NCBI GenBank assembly: GCA_012727825.1
Contig: JAAYGH010000116.1
Coordinates: 1-16,595 of the forward strand
DNA: 16,595 bases
From: Trueperella sp.
GTDB lineage: Bacteria > Actinomycetota > Actinomycetes > Actinomycetales > Actinomycetaceae
Reading direction: 5' to 3'
Of the stretch, positions 14,082 to 16,595 are shown in pieces. Every line of letters starts with the position of its first letter. The stretch's first letter is position 1. The notes below the pieces were generated by a model, which was given only the letters and a program-made list of their open reading frames with translations, searched no databases and was not told the origin of the DNA. The position numbers were made by a program, and so were the translations under genes.

Positions 14082-14459
14082 GTGGCAACAAAGAAGAAGC
14101 TCTGGACGATTACGGGCTCACTTGCGGCGGCAGTGCTGATCACCGCCGGTGCGGGCCTCGCCGTTGCCGACGATCATGGTGCGCGCGATCGCGGGACCAC
14201 CGTTCGGATTCCTGCGCCCGCGGATTCCACCTCATCGGATGCCGCCGATGAGACCACCGAGGCGCCATCGGAGGTGTCGGCGTCCACCGTTGCTCCGGCA
14301 CCGACCACAGCACCTGCTCCCGCGCCTCAGAAGACTACTCCGACTCCCGCTCCGCAAAAGGTGGCACCGACACCAGCCCCCGCGCCAAAGCCAAATGTTT
14401 ACCAGGTGGACTCGGCCGATTCAGTGGATTCGTACTCCGCGCCGTCAGCAGATTCCTGA
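14082..14459 (+). CDS. Exported Ala/Pro-rich protein with SADS tail, paralogue 2
   Basis: 125 residues from GTG 14082, which follows AGGAGGA at good distance. Residues 4-27 repeat the signal peptide of the upstream gene almost exactly (KKKLWTITGSLAAAVLIT then GAGLA), with a likely cut after AVA. The mature start is DDHGARDRG, again charged. The middle differs: Thr/Ser/Glu-rich (46-70), then Pro-Ala-Pro with QK repeats (about 71-104). The tail is VYQVDSADSVDSYSAPSADS, sharing VY and the last nine residues with paralogue 1. A local duplication followed by drift in the low-complexity centre explains the pair; preserved ends suggest selection on export and on the C-terminus. Function unknown. Confidence 0.82.
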   Translation: MATKKKLWTITGSLAAAVLITAGAGLAVADDHGARDRGTTVRIPAPADSTSSDAADETTEAPSEVSASTVAPAPTTAPAPAPQKTTPTPAPQKVAPTPAPAPKPNVYQVDSADSVDSYSAPSADS

Positions 14460-14486
14460 GTCACTGAGCCGCTAAGCCACTAAGTC

Positions 14487-14520
14487 AAAGGGTCCCCGCA
14501 CAATGTGCGGGGACCCTTTT
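14487..14520 (+). terminator. Strong terminator after the SADS pair
   Basis: A 15-bp perfect stem (14487-14501 with 14505-14519), a three-base loop AAT and a TTTT run. The best terminator in the window. Confidence 0.88.
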
Positions 14521-14555
14521 GTGCGATTGAGAGTGCTGTGCGAGATCCCCCTCCT

Positions 14556-14588
14556 TCAAAGAGCACCTGCCCGCATCAAAGAGCACCT
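14556..14588. repeat. Two direct copies of TCAAAGAGCACCT
   Basis: Identical 13-mers at 14556-14568 and 14576-14588, 20 bases apart. Their GCACCT end is the complement of the AGGTGC that opens each 29-bp repeat to the right, so the two repeat sets face each other. Confidence 0.7.
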
Positions 14589-14601
14589 AAACACCGTCTT
14601 A

Positions 14602-14721
14602 AGGTGCATCACCAAGCACGGAGGTGCATGACGAAGCACAGGGAGCAGGAAGGTGCATGACGAAGCACAGGGAGCAGGAAGGTGCGTGACGAAGCGCAGG
14701 GAGCAGGAAGCTGCATCATGA
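14602..14721 (+). repeat. 29-bp tandem repeat array
   Basis: Three full units of 29 bases: 14622-14650, 14651-14679 and 14680-14708. The first two are identical; the third differs at two positions. A partial unit precedes (14602-14621) and a degenerate start follows (14709-14721). Every unit opens AGGTGC and contains GTGC-N8-GCAC (GCGC in unit three). There are no spacers, so it is not CRISPR. Each full unit also carries AGGAAGGTGC just before the next ATG or GTG. Confidence 0.85.
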
Positions 14722-14795
14722 GTGGGCGCCAAAGGACCGACGGGTATCGGCGAGCATTGACGGCCGGACGAGAAAGTGGCCCGCAGTCTCGATTC

Positions 14796-15767
14796 TTAGA
14801 GGTAGTTCTTGCGGAGGTCCCCGGCGGATACGGGCGAGAGATCAGTCAGCGTCACATCAAACAAGGTGACCGCTCCGGTTTGGCCACGCGCAGCCATGCG
14901 GGCCACCGCACGTCCCGCTGCCACCAACACCGAACCCGTGAACTCCGGGTTCGAGCCAAGCTGCAACTGGTAGGTGATCGTGGATTCGACGTCGTTATCG
15001 GTCTTGCCTGCCCTAATGACCTGGCCGCCATGCGGCATACCTGCGTGCTCGCGGGCGAGCTCCTTCGCGGAGATAAACGTGACCGTGGTGTCGTAGTCGG
15101 AGAAATAGTTTGGCATCTCCACGATCTCCCGTTCAATGCGCTCAAGGTCCGCCCCCTCCTCGGCCACGACGAAGCAGTCGCGCTTGTGCATCGTGCGAGG
15201 AGCTAACTCCACATCGCGCCCATCCTTGACGGCCTGAACCGTCGCCTCCACGGGCACGGTATATTGCTTGGCGTCAGCCACGCCATCAATGCGGCGGACC
15301 GCATCCGAATGGCCCTGAGACACCCCAGGCCCCCAGAACGTGGTGGTCGACCCGTTGGGGAGCACGGCCTCGCCGAGCACGCGAAGAGCCGAGAACAGCC
15401 CCGGATCCCAGCCTGCTGAAATCAGTGCGAGTGTGCCGGCCTTCTCAGCTGCCGAACCCACCGCATCGAAGTGTTCAGGAATCTTCGCGTGCCTATCAAA
15501 GGAATCGACGACGTTAAAATGCTTCGCAACCTCAGGGCTCTGCGTACCAAGATCCGTTGCGGAACCGCCACAGTTGATCACGACGTCGACCTTGCCAACG
15601 TAGTTAGCCATCTCAGTCACGTGTGCGACGGGCGCACCGAGCGTGGTCAAAGATCCTCGATCGCGCCGAGTAAAGATGACCACACACTCCATGTCCTGCG
15701 CGTGGCTCAGTGCGAGCTCGACTCCCCGGCCAAGATTTCCATACCCGTTGATTGCTACGCGAATCAT
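14796..15767 (-). CDS. ddh: meso-Diaminopimelate D-dehydrogenase
   Basis: 323 residues, the length of Corynebacterium glutamicum Ddh. The enzyme makes meso-diaminopimelate from tetrahydrodipicolinate, ammonia and NADPH in one step, bypassing the succinylase or acetylase branches, in the cytosol; meso-DAP feeds lysine and, in many species, peptidoglycan. Visible features: NADPH loop VAINGYGNLGR (4-14), SRR-like FTRRD (32-36), CGGSATD (66-72), VDSFD (87-91), GWDPG (119-123), FWGPGVSQGHSDAVRRI (144-160), HKRDCFVV (194-201), GMPHGGQV (243-250) with H246, and NPEFT (273-277). These correspond to known substrate-binding positions of Ddh. GGAG lies five bases before ATG 15767. It appears monocistronic, with no other lysine gene in the window. 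Confidence 0.96.
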   Translation of the reverse strand: MIRVAINGYGNLGRGVELALSHAQDMECVVIFTRRDRGSLTTLGAPVAHVTEMANYVGKVDVVINCGGSATDLGTQSPEVAKHFNVVDSFDRHAKIPEHFDAVGSAAEKAGTLALISAGWDPGLFSALRVLGEAVLPNGSTTTFWGPGVSQGHSDAVRRIDGVADAKQYTVPVEATVQAVKDGRDVELAPRTMHKRDCFVVAEEGADLERIEREIVEMPNYFSDYDTTVTFISAKELAREHAGMPHGGQVIRAGKTDNDVESTITYQLQLGSNPEFTGSVLVAAGRAVARMAARGQTGAVTLFDVTLTDLSPVSAGDLRKNYL

Positions 15768-15904
15768 TCAATCTCCTCATCTACGAGCCGCCGCCACCGC
15801 AGTCTCAGTGGCCATTTGGGCCGACGCCCAAGTATTCACGGCGTGAACCGACCAGCCGTTGCATGTCATCATACGGAAACAGTGCGCTCTACCGGGTATG
15901 TAAA

Positions 15905-15961
15905 TGAGGCGATATCCAGCCGACGCCCCTGCACATCGCAGGCCGGCCAAATATCGCCTCA
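15905..15961. repeat. Long interrupted palindrome between the glycosyltransferase gene and ddh
   Basis: TGAGGCGATAT (15905-15915) is the exact complement of ATATCGCCTCA (15951-15961), enclosing 35 bases that hold an inner hairpin CCTGC/GCAGG (15928-15932, 15938-15942). It lies 17 bases past the glycosyltransferase stop, so it may terminate that minus-strand transcript, or be part of the ddh 5' region. Confidence 0.65.
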
Positions 15962-15977
15962 GTTTCTAGTCCCTCCG

Positions 15978-16595
15978 CTACCCAGCTCCGACGGTCGTTT
16001 TGATGCCGGTACGCTCGAGTTTATTCCACGCCTGATCGGCTCCAGTGAGCTCTTTCCACACGGCACTCGCCACCACGCAGGAGAGGAATAACGAATACGG
16101 CAGCAGGAGCGGAAGCGCGATGAGGTGACGGAAGTTTCGCCAGGCGCGGTCGAGAATGAGAGCGAGAACGATATTCACGGTCGAAATTCCAACACCGAAC
16201 GCGATCCACATACTCGGCAGGTTGGCCGTCCAGTTGTCCGCACCCATGAGGCCGAGGACGACGAGGAGCGGTATACCCACAATGGCCACCAGCTGGAGAA
16301 GTGGTTGGATGATCTGCGCGAAGAAGTTGACTGGCAGGAACACGTGGAACATCGACTCGAGGGGCGTGAGAAACTCACGCTTATGCAGGCGGGCTGTCTG
16401 GAGCAGGCCGCGGGCCCATCGCACACGCTGTTTCCACAGTGCGGGCAGGTTGTCAGGCACTTCGGCGAGGATGATTGCGTCCGCCGCGAACTCCACTTCG
16501 TAGCCTGCCTCCTGAATTTGCCACGTGAGCTCGAGGTCTTCGCCCAAGGTATCCTCCCGAAAGCCACCGACCTGACGAATCGCAGATGCCCGGAA
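15978..16595 (-). CDS. Processive family 2 glycosyltransferase, PgaC/IcaA-like (5' partial)
   Basis: The frame is open to the right edge; 205 C-terminal residues are visible, so the N-terminal catalytic half is off the window. The stretch SAIRQVGGF...LGEDLELT (about 4-24) carries the catalytic-base ED motif, and QRVRWARG (56-63) is the QxxRW motif of processive GT2 enzymes that make beta-linked polysaccharides. Three membrane segments follow (about 82-118, 127-152 and 157-182 in visible numbering), typical of the C-terminal membrane part of poly-N-acetylglucosamine or hyaluronan/cellulose-type synthases. It would polymerise and export a surface glycan from the inner face of the membrane; the sugar is not readable. 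No partner genes (deacetylase, PgaD) are visible on this side. Confidence 0.88.
   Translation of the reverse strand, partial: FRASAIRQVGGFREDTLGEDLELTWQIQEAGYEVEFAADAIILAEVPDNLPALWKQRVRWARGLLQTARLHKREFLTPLESMFHVFLPVNFFAQIIQPLLQLVAIVGIPLLVVLGLMGADNWTANLPSMWIAFGVGISTVNIVLALILDRAWRNFRHLIALPLLLPYSLFLSCVVASAVWKELTGADQAWNKLERTGIKTTVGAG

Larger units (their letters stand above)
14460..14795. other. 336-bp intergenic region: terminator, repeat array, spacer
   Basis: The region lies between the second SADS gene (+) and ddh (-), which converge. It holds a strong terminator (14487-14520), two TCAAAGAGCACCT copies (14556-14568, 14576-14588), the 29-bp repeat array (14602-14721) and about 75 bp in which I see nothing. 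Confidence 0.7.

Noticed and set aside
14602..14721. CRISPR array
   Set aside because: The 29-bp units are directly joined with no spacers, and no cas genes are in the window.

Overview
The window looks like chromosomal DNA from a high-GC Actinomycetota, roughly 60% GC with GC-rich third codon positions. Supporting signs are leaderless-looking starts, a sugar ABC transporter with no ATPase gene of its own, a corynebacterial-type meso-diaminopimelate dehydrogenase, Thr/Glu/Pro-rich lipoprotein linkers and Ala/Pro/Lys-rich exported proteins. A family in or near the Actinomycetaceae is plausible but is a guess. I see no phage, plasmid, IS or CRISPR signature, so this reads as ordinary chromosome with a few odd items.

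Left part (1-3710): an AglE/AglF/AglG-like carbohydrate ABC importer. The lipoprotein binding protein runs in from the left edge. A strong hairpin separates it from two permeases, of which the first carries an extra extracellular domain of about 150 residues with an SdrD/Cna B-like (Ig-like) part. A terminator closes the unit. Next come tRNA-Ser(UGA), a possible 25-residue membrane peptide on the minus strand, tRNA-Ser(GCU) with its terminator, and a gene for an HTH + DUF3887 protein.

Middle (5361-9682), all on the minus strand: a tdh-kbl threonine catabolic operon with a TGATG junction, which makes glycine and acetyl-CoA from threonine; a nucleoside hydrolase; a small lipoprotein whose 3' end seems frameshifted; and a DUF1801 protein with a clear SD-GTG start.

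Right part: a divergent 380-bp regulatory region precedes a DASS/SLC13 sodium-dicarboxylate symporter (+). A bidirectional terminator separates it from a convergent DUF1684 gene (-). Then follow tRNA-Arg(ACG), a probably leaderless NUDIX hydrolase gene, and a tandem pair of paralogous exported Ala/Pro-rich proteins sharing the same signal peptide and the same C-terminal tail (SYSAPSADS). Past a very strong terminator lies a 29-bp tandem repeat array, then minus-strand ddh, a long interrupted palindrome, and a processive family 2 glycosyltransferase (PgaC/IcaA-like) running off the right edge.

The items most worth a second look are the domain-carrying permease, the paired SADS-tail exported proteins, and the 29-bp repeat array with chained SD-ATG-TGA units. 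All functional names come from reading motifs by eye; no database search was run.
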